A stretch of DNA of 64,000 nt from Actinoplanes sp040639655 (lineage in GTDB: Bacteria; Actinomycetota; Actinomycetes; Mycobacteriales; Micromonosporaceae): contig NZ_JBFAAI010000023.1 in the NCBI RefSeq assembly GCF_040639655.1, positions 73,779 to 137,778 on the forward strand. The letters are read 5' to 3'. Made by a program: the position numbers and the translations under genes. This document shows, in pieces, positions 1-8,875 of this stretch (positions are counted from its first letter, which is position 1; every line of letters starts with the position of its first letter). Below the pieces are notes generated by a model that did no database searches, had not been told where the DNA came from, and saw only the letters and a program-made list of their open reading frames with translations.

Positions 1-1
1 C

Positions 2-595
2 ACCGGACTGGGCAAGGTCACCGACGCGACCTGCGCCGGTGCGAAGATCAATGACGTACGGTTCGAGCAGCTCACCGCCCTGAGCCAGACCACCGGCTGG
101 GTGACCCTGACCGTCGGCGGCAACGACGCAGGCTGGTCCGGGACCCTGCAGAAGTGTCTGCTCACCGACGACAAGACGTGCCAGTCGGCGGTCGACACGG
201 CGATCGCCGCGGCCGAGAGCACGCTGCCGGCCGAACTCGACTCCCTCTACAAGGTCATCCGTGACCGGGCGCCGAACGCGAAGGTGTACGTCCTCGGCTA
301 CCCGCACCTGGTCGCCGAGCCGGGCTCGTCCGGGGTGTCCTGCGAGTCACTGACCGACGCCCGCCGCAAGGCTCTCAATTCCGGCGCCGACTCGCTCGTC
401 GAGCTGATCAAGGGCCGGGCCACCGCCCAGCAGGGCTTCACCTTCGTCGACGTGCGCAAGGCCTTCGAGGGTCACGGCGCGTGCACCAAGGAGCCGTGGA
501 TCCACGGAATCCGCGACAACCTGTCCGAGTCGTACCACCCGACCGCCGAGGGCCACAAGGCGTACGCCGAAGCCCTGCTCGCCGTCACCGGCTGA
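2..595 (+). CDS. SGNH/GDSL-family hydrolase, C-terminal part (5' end outside window)
   Basis: The reading frame is open from the window edge and gives 197 residues up to the TGA. The block III motif GGND (in TVGGNDAGW, near visible residue 40) and the block V histidine in SYHPTAEGHKAY near the end are the hallmarks of SGNH esterases/lipases. Several cysteines (ATCAGAK, KCLLTDDKTC, SCESLTD, HGACTK) fit the disulphide-rich secreted actinobacterial lipases of the Streptomyces lipase type. The block I serine motif must lie upstream of the window. The family hydrolyses acyl esters, normally outside the cell. It ends 35 bases before the next gene on the same strand. Substrate cannot be told. Confidence 0.85.
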   Translation, partial: TGLGKVTDATCAGAKINDVRFEQLTALSQTTGWVTLTVGGNDAGWSGTLQKCLLTDDKTCQSAVDTAIAAAESTLPAELDSLYKVIRDRAPNAKVYVLGYPHLVAEPGSSGVSCESLTDARRKALNSGADSLVELIKGRATAQQGFTFVDVRKAFEGHGACTKEPWIHGIRDNLSESYHPTAEGHKAYAEALLAVTG

Positions 596-630
596 TCTTC
601 TGCTGTTCGCGTGGTGTACGCCTTCCCACG

Positions 631-1458
631 GTGGGATGGGGCGTGCACCACGCCAACCACTACTACGGCCATTCGTACGTGCTGGCCCGCTGGTGCGGGT
701 TCGACGCCGACCCGCCCCGCATCCAGGGCTATCTGCAGCACGGCTGGAACATCGGCGACGGCCTCGCCCCCGACCACGAGTTCGTCCCGGGCGTACCGAC
801 GTTCGTGTGGAGCGAACGCACCCGCCGCCGGGCCTGGTCGATGGGACGGCGTGACGTGCATGTGGTGGGCGCCCCGTGGGCGTACCTCACCGAAATGGAA
901 CCGGAGAAGCCGGACCAGCGGCGCGAAGGCACGATTTGGTACCCGTTCCACGGCTGGGAGGGCCAGCACGTGGAAGGCGACCACGACCGCCTGATCGCCG
1001 AGATCCGCGACACCGAGACGGGCCCGGTCACCGTCTGTCTCTACTGGCAGGAGTACCGGACGCCCCGGGTGCGCCGCCGCTACGAGCAGGCCGGGTTCCG
1101 GGTGATCTGCCACGGTTACCGCGGCGGCTGGTGGAAGGACCTCGACCCGGACTTCCTCTCCCGGCAGCTCGCCGAACAGCGCCGGCATCTGCGGGTGGCG
1201 TCTAACCGGCTGTGCAGCGCCGTCTTCTACGGCGTGCTGGCCGGCTGCGAACCGGCCGTCTACGGCGACCCGATGCAGCTGCAGGGCGAGCAGGACCTGT
1301 TCGGCGGCCGTTCCCGGATCCGCCGCCAGTGGGCCGACCTGCACGGCCCGCACATCGACGTGGCCACCGCCCGTGACATCGCCGCCGACGAGCTCGGCGC
1401 CGACCGTACCCTGTCCCCTGCCGAACTCCGGCACCTGTTCCATTGGACGACGGCATGA
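631..1458 (+). CDS. Uncharacterised protein, possible glycosyl/glycerophosphotransferase-like
   Basis: About 275 residues from a GTG start; GTG at 643, preceded by purine-rich GGGATGGGG, is an equally possible start. The frame is open further upstream but that part overlaps the hydrolase gene and reads as a low-complexity Arg/Pro shadow. The segment YLQHGWNIGDG followed by a Trp-Ser-rich stretch and a glycine-rich RVICHGYRGGWW segment recalls GT-B-type CDP-glycerol or polysaccharide transferases, which carry a QHG motif, but the likeness is weak. Its stop overlaps the ATG of the next gene (ATGA), so the two are probably translationally coupled. Context with two glycosyltransferases downstream suggests a role in a surface glycan; this is inference. 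Confidence 0.6.
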   Translation: MGWGVHHANHYYGHSYVLARWCGFDADPPRIQGYLQHGWNIGDGLAPDHEFVPGVPTFVWSERTRRRAWSMGRRDVHVVGAPWAYLTEMEPEKPDQRREGTIWYPFHGWEGQHVEGDHDRLIAEIRDTETGPVTVCLYWQEYRTPRVRRRYEQAGFRVICHGYRGGWWKDLDPDFLSRQLAEQRRHLRVASNRLCSAVFYGVLAGCEPAVYGDPMQLQGEQDLFGGRSRIRRQWADLHGPHIDVATARDIAADELGADRTLSPAELRHLFHWTTA

Positions 1459-2921
1459 CTCCGCTTCTGCTCGGCGGCGAGATGCCGCACTGGTCCGACC
1501 ACTCCCCCGCCGGTGGCGTGCCGCTGCGCGAACTCGCCGGTTCGGCGCACGGGCACGTTCTCGTGGTGGGGCCGCACGACCCGGCACTGGTCGACGCGAT
1601 ACCGGCCCGGCAGGTGACGGTTCTGGTACGCGGGGTGCCCGACGCGGAGGAACTGGCCGCGCGCTGGGTGGACCGCCCCGGCGTCCAGGTGTGCTGCGGC
1701 AGTCTCGACAAGCTCGCGGCCGTTCCGGCGTACGACACCGTCGTCGCCCTGGACGGCCTGGACCGGACCGGCTCCACCGAGGCCGCCGACCTGCCGTGGC
1801 CGGCCGCGCTCGACCGGCTGCTCGCGGTGCTGCGGCCCGGCGGCCGGCTGCTGCTGTCGGTGACGAACCCGGTCGGACTGAACCGCCTCTACGCCGGTGC
1901 GCTGCCGCCGGACGACTCCGCCTGGGCTCCTTTCTCGCGGGAAACTCCGGCCGGGCCCGGCGCGGTCCGTGATCACCTGCGCGCCGCCGGGCTCGAACCG
2001 CTGCGCGCCTACGCCGCGTACCCGGCGCCGCAGTCACCGACGGTGCTGCTCAGCGAGGACGCCCTGAACGATCCTCAGCTGCACGGGTACCTGACGACGG
2101 CACTGCGCCGCGCCGGACTGCCCGGCGGGCCGCTGCTGGCCGACCCACGGCCGCTCGCGGACGACCTTCTCCGGCACGGTCTTGCCGTCCCGCTCGCTCC
2201 GGCGTGGATCGTCGTCGCGGCCCGGCCCGGTCACCGTCCGGCGCCCCTCCCGGACGGTCTGGTCGCGGACGGTCATCTACTGCGGACACCCGGCGGCTGG
2301 CTGGCCGGCGGTGTTCCCGTCGCGGCCGGCGAGTGCCTGCACGACGTTCTGCTGGCCGCGGCCCGCTCCGGGGACCGGCCGTCGTTCCGGGCGCTGCTCA
2401 CCGCCTGGCAGTCCGGGGTGCACGCGGACGTACCGGCCGATGCGATCGTCATCTCCCCCGACGGCACGCTGCACGCCCCACCTCCTACGCCGCCCGCCGC
2501 TCCCGCCGCCGCACTCGCTGCTGCTTCCGCGCCCGCCGCCGCTCCCGCCCTGTCGCAGCTGGCAGCCGCCATGCACGCCGAAGGGCTGTCGCATCTGTGG
2601 CCCGCCGACGACATCGGACAGCTGCTGGCGGCCATGGCCGGCCACTCCGAGATCCCGCCGGCCGTGCCCCGCGCCACCCCGGAGACCCTGCGCGAGCTCA
2701 CCGCCGCGCACGATCTCCTGGCACGGCGGCTGGACGAGGCAAAAACCCAGCTCATCTGGTACGAGCAAAGGACCGCAACCCTGCAGTCCGAACTGAACCG
2801 GGCCCACCGGATCATCACCGTTCTGAAGGCCACGCCCGGCGGCCGTGCCGCCACCGCGGTCCTGGCCGGCGCCCGCCGAGGCAGACGCCTGGCCACCGCC
2901 GCCCTCCGCCGCCTCCGCTGA
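1455..2921 (+). CDS. Methyltransferase-like protein with C-terminal coiled coil
   Basis: 488 residues from ATG 1455, chosen because it overlaps the preceding TGA as ATGA; a TTG 12 bases upstream is less likely. Residues about 30-190 look like a Rossmann-type class I methyltransferase: an early hydrophobic strand (HVLVVGPH), an acidic turn, and the post-motif LAVLRPGGRLLLSVTNPVG. The usual glycine-rich SAM loop is not clear, so activity is unproven. An Ala/Pro-rich linker (about 340-370) leads to a predicted coiled coil near residues 415-460 (DLLARRLDEAKTQLIWYEQR). The organisation resembles methyltransferase-coiled-coil proteins of glycan loci. A perfect hairpin follows the stop. Confidence 0.65.
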   Translation: MTPLLLGGEMPHWSDHSPAGGVPLRELAGSAHGHVLVVGPHDPALVDAIPARQVTVLVRGVPDAEELAARWVDRPGVQVCCGSLDKLAAVPAYDTVVALDGLDRTGSTEAADLPWPAALDRLLAVLRPGGRLLLSVTNPVGLNRLYAGALPPDDSAWAPFSRETPAGPGAVRDHLRAAGLEPLRAYAAYPAPQSPTVLLSEDALNDPQLHGYLTTALRRAGLPGGPLLADPRPLADDLLRHGLAVPLAPAWIVVAARPGHRPAPLPDGLVADGHLLRTPGGWLAGGVPVAAGECLHDVLLAAARSGDRPSFRALLTAWQSGVHADVPADAIVISPDGTLHAPPPTPPAAPAAALAAASAPAAAPALSQLAAAMHAEGLSHLWPADDIGQLLAAMAGHSEIPPAVPRATPETLRELTAAHDLLARRLDEAKTQLIWYEQRTATLQSELNRAHRIITVLKATPGGRAATAVLAGARRGRRLATAALRRLR

Positions 2922-2935
2922 CCCAGCTGGACACC

Positions 2936-2966
2936 ACCGCTGTCTCGGCGCGCCCGAGACAGCGGT
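2936..2966. terminator. Perfect hairpin between convergent genes (repeat family copy 1)
   Basis: Arms ACCGCTGTCTCGG and CCGAGACAGCGGT pair over 13 bp around the loop CGCGC. It sits between the plus-strand methyltransferase-like gene and the minus-strand GT4 gene, so it can stop transcription from both sides. There is no T-run, as is common in high-GC actinobacteria. The same core recurs at 31563-31593 and 51831-51861. Confidence 0.8.
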
Positions 2967-2982
2967 CAGGGCCGGCCGGGGT

Positions 2983-4143
2983 TCAGTGGCGGGCGGTGGG
3001 GGCCGGGTGCTCGGCGATGGCCTCGTCGTACAGGGCCTCCAGCCGGCGGGTCTGGGTGTCCAGGTCGAAGTGGGCGATGACGTGGTCACGGCCGTGGGAG
3101 CCGAGGCGTCGGCGGAGGCCGGCGTCGCCGATCAGGCGGACCAGCGACGCGGCCAGCGCCCGGGGGTCGGCTTCCGGGCTCAGCAGGCCGGTACGTCCGT
3201 CGAGGACCGCTTCCGGGATGCCGCTGTGCCGGGTCGCCACGACGGGCAGTCCGAGGGCGGCCGCCTCCAGGATGGTGGTCGGCAGGCCCTCGGTGTCGCC
3301 GTCGGGAGCGGTTTTCGACGGGGCGGCGAGGATCCGGGATTCGGCGAGGTGCCGTTGCACCGAGTCCGGTGGCTGGCTGCCGACGAAGGTGGCGTCGACA
3401 CCGAGCCGCTCGGCCATGGCCCGCATCTCCCGCAGCAGCGGCCCGTCGCCGATGAGCACCACCCGCGGTTTCGGCGCGGTGATCCGCGACACGGCGGTGA
3501 GCAGGTCGTCGACGCCTTTCTTGGCGACGAACCGGCCGACGAACGCGATGTCCCAGCGTTTCGGCAGGACCGGTGGGGTGGCGGGCACGGGTACACCGGT
3601 GTGGTGCACACGGATCCGGGCGGGGTCCGCACCGCACGCCTCGGCGCGGTCGCGGATCATCTCGGAGACGGCGATGACCAGGGCGGCCCTGCCGAAGACG
3701 GCGCGCAGGTTGCGGCGGTACCGAAGCCCGTGCAGGCCGGGGCTCTGCGGCTGGCGGGTGACGTCGTGGCCGTGGACGGTGACGATCAGGGGCACGCCGA
3801 GTTGCTGAGCGGTACGGCTGATCAGCCAGCCGTCGCCGCCGAAGTGGGCGTGCACCAGGTCGGGCCGGATCCGGGCGAGGACCGCCCGTAGCCGGGGTGA
3901 GGTGCCGCCGAGCCGCAGGCCGAGGAACTCCCGCCGCCCGGCGGGGCCGTCCGGGAACGCGATCACATCGTCCGGACGCGACAGTGCCGAGGTGATCCGG
4001 GTAGCGCCGACGTAGGTCGGCGTCCAGCGGGTCAGCGCGTCACCCTGGCCCCGGATGAACGTCTCCGAGCCGAGAAGCATCGCGCTGCGCCAGATCGCGA
4101 CCCGGCGCAGATCCGGCCGGGGAGCGGCGGGGTCAGGCGACAT
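2983..4143 (-). CDS. Glycosyltransferase family 4
   Basis: 386 residues from ATG 4143, which overlaps the end of the upstream GT2 gene by 11 bases; this start was preferred to one further upstream that would lie deep inside that gene. The protein shows the GT-B plan: N-terminal acceptor half with HAHFGGDGW, central VHGHDVTR, and the donor half with IAFVGRFVAKKGVDDLL and the EX7E region APSKTAPDGDTEGLPTTILEAAALGLPVV. These are features of retaining GT4 enzymes that use nucleotide sugars. It probably acts with the GT2 upstream in building a cell-surface polysaccharide or glycolipid. The product cannot be named. Confidence 0.9.
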   Translation of the reverse strand: MSPDPAAPRPDLRRVAIWRSAMLLGSETFIRGQGDALTRWTPTYVGATRITSALSRPDDVIAFPDGPAGRREFLGLRLGGTSPRLRAVLARIRPDLVHAHFGGDGWLISRTAQQLGVPLIVTVHGHDVTRQPQSPGLHGLRYRRNLRAVFGRAALVIAVSEMIRDRAEACGADPARIRVHHTGVPVPATPPVLPKRWDIAFVGRFVAKKGVDDLLTAVSRITAPKPRVVLIGDGPLLREMRAMAERLGVDATFVGSQPPDSVQRHLAESRILAAPSKTAPDGDTEGLPTTILEAAALGLPVVATRHSGIPEAVLDGRTGLLSPEADPRALAASLVRLIGDAGLRRRLGSHGRDHVIAHFDLDTQTRRLEALYDEAIAEHPAPTARH

Positions 4144-5110
4144 CGACCGGCTCGGGTGAGTCGGTGGTCTGCGGTTCGGGGCGGCGGCCCACGACCAGGT
4201 CCCGGAGGCGGGCACGCAGCGCCGGCGGCAGTGCCCAGATCTGCAGGTGGGTCAGGTAGTCGAGGGTGCCGGGCCGGCCGTGCCGCCGGGCCTCGGCGAG
4301 CAGTTCGCGGAAGTGGCGGCCCTGCCGTCCGGGTGCGGCCATCGAGCTGATCACGCTGAGGGTGAAGGCGGCGTACGCCCGGGGCGTGAACAGATGCCGG
4401 TTGTCGCGCAGCCATCCGAGCTGTTCGTCGTACGGGTTGTGCAGGCTGATCCGGTCACGGTCCTCGTCCTGGTGCCAGAGCACGAGCGGCTCCTCGGCGT
4501 AGAGCAGTTCCACCCCGTCCTCGCGGACGGCCCGCAGCGCCCAGTCGAGTTCCTGCTGACGGCGCAGCCCCACGGTGAACGGCACCCGGCGCAGGAGTTC
4601 GGCCGGGACCATGATGGTCGACGTCTGGATGAAGCCGTCACCGTAGAACAGGCCACGCCGGACGGTGAAGTATTCGCTCAGCGGCTCGCCGGGGCCGGGC
4701 AGCCGGCGCGGCATGACCGAGTCGGCGCGGGGCGTGCGGTTGATCAGCCGGGTGGCGACGATCGGGAACTCGGCCCGGGATCCGGCGGCCAGGGCGAGCT
4801 GCACCTCGATCTTGTTGGGCAGCCATTCGTCGTCGTCGTCGAGCAGGGCCACGAACCGGCCGTGGGCCGCCCGCGCGCCGACGTTGCGGGCGTTCGGGGC
4901 GCGGCCCCGCTCGGGGAGGACGATCACCCGCAGCCGGTCGTCGCCGATCGCGGCGAGCGCCTCGGTGGTGTCCGCGTCGGGACCGTCGACGACCACGACG
5001 ACCTCGAGGTCACGGTGGGTCTGGGCGAGGGCGCTGCCGACCGCCCGGACGGCCAGATGTGGACGGCCACACGTCGGGATGACGACGGTGACATCCGGTT
5101 GTGCAGGCAT
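4133..5110 (-). CDS. Glycosyltransferase family 2
   Basis: 325 residues. The GT-A nucleotide-binding start is clear (VTVVIPTCGRPHLAVRAVGSALAQ), followed by VVVVDGPDADTTEAL, the NARNVGARAAHG segment and the metal-binding acidic motif LLDDDDEW near residue 95. A later QQELDWALRAV fits the catalytic base region of inverting GT2 enzymes. No membrane segment is seen, so it should be cytoplasmic or loosely membrane-bound. It is the first gene of a two-gene minus-strand unit with the overlapping GT4. Donor and acceptor are unknown. Confidence 0.9.
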   Translation of the reverse strand: MPAQPDVTVVIPTCGRPHLAVRAVGSALAQTHRDLEVVVVVDGPDADTTEALAAIGDDRLRVIVLPERGRAPNARNVGARAAHGRFVALLDDDDEWLPNKIEVQLALAAGSRAEFPIVATRLINRTPRADSVMPRRLPGPGEPLSEYFTVRRGLFYGDGFIQTSTIMVPAELLRRVPFTVGLRRQQELDWALRAVREDGVELLYAEEPLVLWHQDEDRDRISLHNPYDEQLGWLRDNRHLFTPRAYAAFTLSVISSMAAPGRQGRHFRELLAEARRHGRPGTLDYLTHLQIWALPPALRARLRDLVVGRRPEPQTTDSPEPVDVA

Positions 5111-5557
5111 GTCGACTCGCTTACGCAGGGGCGCCGCTCGATGAGCGGGCGCGGCCGGGGCGTGATCGACTCGACGCTAGGAGCGGCGGGCGGCGGGCAG
5201 GTTAATGCCGCAAGGCGGCCCGGCGCTGTGCAAACGAGCAGACCGTGCATACGGATCCCGGGCGTCACGGGCCTGCACAGTCCAGACACGACCCGGAATT
5301 CACAGCGTGGAGCCGTCCTGAGCGGACTGCCGGGCCGGCAGGGCCGGGCGGCGGATCCGGCTGGCTCCCGCCGGCGACGGCCATCGATGACGGGACATCG
5401 AACGGGAGGTTGCGCCGCCCCGAACAGCACCCGGCCGATCACTGTGCGGGGCGCCGCCCGGGCCGCCGTCGTCGTCTGCCCGGCCACCACCAATGACGGC
5501 GAATCGGATCGCAGCCTCCTGGGCGATATGTACCTTGAGGTCGGGGGCTGGGATCCG
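5111..5557. other. Intergenic region between divergent GT2 and P-type ATPase genes
   Basis: About 450 bases that should hold the promoters for the minus-strand glycosyltransferase pair and the plus-strand ATPase. The plus frame of the ATPase stays open throughout, but that translation is Arg/Gly/Pro-rich and unlike a protein domain. I see no clear operator, hairpin or small gene. Confidence 0.4.
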
Positions 5558-8068
5558 ATGGAACAGATGACGCTCGCGCCGGCTGAGGGGCTCACCGGCG
5601 TGGAGGCCGAGGCGCGGCGCCGGCGGGGCGAGGCGAACACCGCCGTGCAGGGCGGATCCCGCGGCTATGCCGAGATTCTGCGGACCAACGTCTTCTCGTT
5701 CTTCAACCTGATCCTGTTCGTGATCGGCGCCGCCCTGCTGAGCCTCGGCCAGTACAGCGATGCCCTGATCAGCGTCGGCCTCGGCCTGATCAACGCGGTG
5801 ATCAGCGCGGCCCAGGAGATCCGGGCCAAACACAAGCTCGACCGGCTGCAGCTGCTGGACCGCTCCGGCGTACTGGTGGTCCGCGACGGCCACGAGGTGG
5901 AGATCACGCCCGACCAGGTGGTCCGCGGAGACGTGGTACGGGTCCGGCCCGGTGACCAGATCGTGGTGGACGGGCCGCTGCTCGACGGCGGGCGCCTGGA
6001 GGCCGACGAGTCACTGCTGACCGGCGAGTCCGAGCCGGTGGTCAAGCATCCCGGCGACGAGCTGCGCTCGGGCAGCCTCTGTGTGGCCAGGGACGGGCAT
6101 CAGCTGGCCCGCGACGTGGGCGTGCACAGTCATGCCGGCCGGTTGACGGCCGAGGCGCGGCGGGCCACCACCGACCGTACGCCGCTGCAACGCCGCATCG
6201 AGTTCATCGTCCGGCTGGTGATGGCGCTGACCGTACTGATGAGCGGTTGCATCCTGGCGCAGGCGGCCCTCGAGGGGTTCAGCGTGCTGCGGGTCGTGCA
6301 GATCACCGCGGTGCTGTCCGGGCTGGTGCCGTACGGGCTGTTCTTCCTGATCGCGCTCGCCTACACGGCCGGGGCGGTCCGGATCGCCCGCAGCGGGGCG
6401 CTGGTGCAGCAGGTCAACGCCGTCGAGTCGGTCAGCAACGTGGACGTGATCTGCACCGACAAGACCGGCACCCTCACGACCGGTCAGCTGACCCTCGAGG
6501 AGATCGTCCCGCTGGGTGGGCACGAGTACGGCGAGGCGGCGGAGGCGCTCGGCGGGCTGGCCCACAACGCCGTCACCCCGAACCTGACGGCGCTGGCGAT
6601 CGCCTCGTCGCTGGGCGGGCCGATCTGGGACGTCCGCGACGAGGTGCCGTTCTCGTCGTCGCTGCGCTGGTCGGGGATGGTCACCGAGTCGGGGACGTGG
6701 GTGCTGGGCGCCCCGGACGCGCTGGCCGCACGGCTGCGGCAGCACGTCCCGCCCGCCGAGGTGGCCGAGCGGGCCGGACGTGGCCTGCGGGTGCTCCTGC
6801 TGGCCCGCGCCGAGAACCCGGAGGCCGGGCTGCGTGACGCGGCGGGACGGCCGGACCTGCCGATGCTGGCGCCGGTCGCGCTGGCTGTCCTCGCCGACGA
6901 GTTGCGTGCGGACGTCGTGGCGACGGTGGCCCGGTTCCGCGCCGACGGGGTGGACGTGAAAGTGCTGTCCGGCGACGATCCGCGTACCGTCGCCGCGATC
7001 GCCGCCCGCGCCGGCATCGCCGGTTCCGAACCGGTTCCCGGTGCCGACCTGGACGTTCTCGACGATCCGGCACTGGATCGGCTGGTCAGCCGCACCGCGA
7101 TCTTCGGGCGGGTGGCGCCCGAGCAGAAGGAACGCATCGTCCGTTCGCTGCGCCGCCAGGGCCGCTACGTCGCGATGATCGGTGACGGGGTGAACGACGC
7201 CCGCGCCCTGAAACAGGCACACGTCGGCGTCGCGATGCGCAGCGGCAGCGCGGTGACCCGGGACGTCGCGGACATCGTGCTGGTCGACGACGACTTCGCG
7301 GCGCTGCCACCGGCCCAGCGGGAGGGCCGGCGGATCATCAACGGGATCGGGCTCTCGCTCTACGTCTTCCTGGCCCGGGTCGCCAGCCAGGGACTCGTGA
7401 TCCTGGCCGTCACCATGCTCCAGCTGGGCTTCCCCTACTCGCCGACGCAGGTCGGACTGACCATGTTCACGGTCGGCATCCCGACGGTGTTCCTCACCTT
7501 CTGGGCAAGATCCGACCGGCCCGACCCGCACATGGTGCGCAACCTGGTCCGGTTCGTGGTGCCGGCCGCGGTGGTGACGGCGACGTTCGGCACAGCCGTC
7601 TACACGGCGCTGTACCGGATGGTGTCGGAAGGTTTCAGCTCCGGCCGTCCGCCGGAACGGATCATCCACGAGTTCGAACGGATCACCGGCCTGCGGTACG
7701 CGCTGGACGCCGACTTCACCACGGCCGCGGCGACGATCCTGGCGCAGACCGGCCTGTCGACGTTCTTCTGCTTCGCGTCGTTCCTGCTGATCCTGTTCCT
7801 GGCACCGCGCTCGCGGTTCTTCGCGGCGTGGACCGCGCCGACCGGCGACAAACGGCCGGCCCTGCTCGTGCTGGGGCTGTCGGTGCTGTTCAGCGCAGTT
7901 CTCTGCGTACCCGCGCTATGGAGTTATTTCGGTTTGATGGGCCCGTCGAAGCCGGTGTTCTTCGTGGTGCTGCCGGCCCTGATCCTCTGGTATCTGGCCC
8001 TCACCGTGGTGTTCCGCTTCCGGCTCTTCGACCACCTGCTCGGCCTGGACCAACCCGGCATTTCCTAA
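5558..8068 (+). CDS. P-type cation ATPase, CtpE-like group, unusual M4 motif
   Basis: About 836 residues from ATG 5558, which has GGGGG-rich sequence about 10 bases before it; ATG 5528 and 5567 are alternatives. All core motifs are present: TGES (residues about 155-158), the phosphorylated Asp in DKTGT (D301), a KVLSGDDPRTV segment and the hinge GDGVNDA (about 542-548). There is no N-terminal metal-binding domain and no CPC motif, which argues against a heavy-metal pump. Overall order resembles actinobacterial CtpE-type pumps, in which the M4 motif is PEGL; here it is PYGL (258-261), so the ion-binding glutamate is replaced by Tyr. Transported ion therefore uncertain. The C-terminal part has the expected further membrane helices. 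Confidence 0.88.
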   Translation: MEQMTLAPAEGLTGVEAEARRRRGEANTAVQGGSRGYAEILRTNVFSFFNLILFVIGAALLSLGQYSDALISVGLGLINAVISAAQEIRAKHKLDRLQLLDRSGVLVVRDGHEVEITPDQVVRGDVVRVRPGDQIVVDGPLLDGGRLEADESLLTGESEPVVKHPGDELRSGSLCVARDGHQLARDVGVHSHAGRLTAEARRATTDRTPLQRRIEFIVRLVMALTVLMSGCILAQAALEGFSVLRVVQITAVLSGLVPYGLFFLIALAYTAGAVRIARSGALVQQVNAVESVSNVDVICTDKTGTLTTGQLTLEEIVPLGGHEYGEAAEALGGLAHNAVTPNLTALAIASSLGGPIWDVRDEVPFSSSLRWSGMVTESGTWVLGAPDALAARLRQHVPPAEVAERAGRGLRVLLLARAENPEAGLRDAAGRPDLPMLAPVALAVLADELRADVVATVARFRADGVDVKVLSGDDPRTVAAIAARAGIAGSEPVPGADLDVLDDPALDRLVSRTAIFGRVAPEQKERIVRSLRRQGRYVAMIGDGVNDARALKQAHVGVAMRSGSAVTRDVADIVLVDDDFAALPPAQREGRRIINGIGLSLYVFLARVASQGLVILAVTMLQLGFPYSPTQVGLTMFTVGIPTVFLTFWARSDRPDPHMVRNLVRFVVPAAVVTATFGTAVYTALYRMVSEGFSSGRPPERIIHEFERITGLRYALDADFTTAAATILAQTGLSTFFCFASFLLILFLAPRSRFFAAWTAPTGDKRPALLVLGLSVLFSAVLCVPALWSYFGLMGPSKPVFFVVLPALILWYLALTVVFRFRLFDHLLGLDQPGIS

Positions 8069-8105
8069 GGTACGGGTGAAGCCCGCCGACAGTCGGCGCA
8101 CGGAT

Positions 8106-8148
8106 CCCGGCCGGCTGCCGTTTGGGGGGCCATGGGCCGCCGGCCGGG
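8106..8148. terminator. Bidirectional hairpin terminator
   Basis: Inverted arms CCCGGCCGGC (8106-8115) and GCCGGCCGGG (8139-8148), extended by GGA/TCC outside, lie between the convergent ATPase and acetyltransferase genes. Confidence 0.65.
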
Positions 8149-8169
8149 TTCCGCGGAATGCCCAGCGCG

Positions 8170-8718
8170 TTACTGCTTCATGACCCAGGTACGCAGCGGC
8201 CTGTCGAACTCGGCCGCCACCTCCCAGCCGGCCCGTCGGTAGAAGTCCACATTCTCCGGTTTGCTGGTCTCGAGGAACGCGGGCAGACCGTCCTCGGCGG
8301 CTCGGCGGAGACCGGCGGCCATCAGTGCCCTGCCCCAGCCACGGCCGGTCGCCTCGGGGCGGGTGCCGAGCACGCCCAGGTACCAGAACGGCTCGTCCGG
8401 CAGGGCCGCGTGCACGGCGGCGTCGTACTCCTTCATCCGCTCGCCCGCGTCAGCCGGGAGATCGATGCCGTCCGCCGGGTCGTCGCCCCCGGACGGCGGC
8501 TCCCAGATCGCCGCCGCCACACCGTCGATGGTCCAGACGGTGCCCCGGTTCACCCGCTTGTCGAAGAGGTACCCGAAGAAGGCCGCCGCCTGCCGCGGAT
8601 AGTCGCCGGGAAAGAGGAACCGCAGAACGGGATCAACCGGGAACGCCGCCACCAGCGAATCGACGATGCGCTGCCGGTCGCCGGGCCCGGCCACAGTGAT
8701 CAGAGGAGTGTCAGTCAC
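8170..8718 (-). CDS. GNAT-family N-acetyltransferase
   Basis: 182 residues from GTG 8718; a TTG at 8742 would add eight residues. The acetyl-CoA-binding region reads YLGVLGTRPEATGRGWGRALM, matching the R/Q-x-x-G-x-G/A core (here ATGRGWG), and the C-terminal FYRRAGWEV is the usual strand after it. The N-terminal half with a GDYPRQ segment and a substrate loop resembles the actinobacterial GNAT enzymes related to puromycin acetyltransferase. The enzyme moves an acetyl group from acetyl-CoA to an amine; the substrate is unknown. Single gene, convergent with the ATPase. Confidence 0.85.
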   Translation of the reverse strand: MTDTPLITVAGPGDRQRIVDSLVAAFPVDPVLRFLFPGDYPRQAAAFFGYLFDKRVNRGTVWTIDGVAAAIWEPPSGGDDPADGIDLPADAGERMKEYDAAVHAALPDEPFWYLGVLGTRPEATGRGWGRALMAAGLRRAAEDGLPAFLETSKPENVDFYRRAGWEVAAEFDRPLRTWVMKQ

Positions 8719-8875
8719 GCCCGCGAACTGTACCGCCCTCAAGGCTTCCTAGGAGGCTAGTCTCATTCTTGCCAACGGGCGGGCGGCGGCTCCGGAGGAA
8801 GAATCGTTAAATCCCGATGTGAGGAGACCGCGGTCACCCTCAGCGGAAGCGCCGGGTTGCCGATCGGTTTCGGTG

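Noticed and set aside
472..2037. 521-residue minus-strand frame
   Set aside because: Antisense to the well-supported plus-strand genes; low-complexity Arg/Pro/Ala composition.
4247..5557. N-terminal extension of the P-type ATPase frame by over 400 residues
   Set aside because: It runs antisense through the GT2 gene and has no domain; the ATPase starts naturally at 5528-5567.
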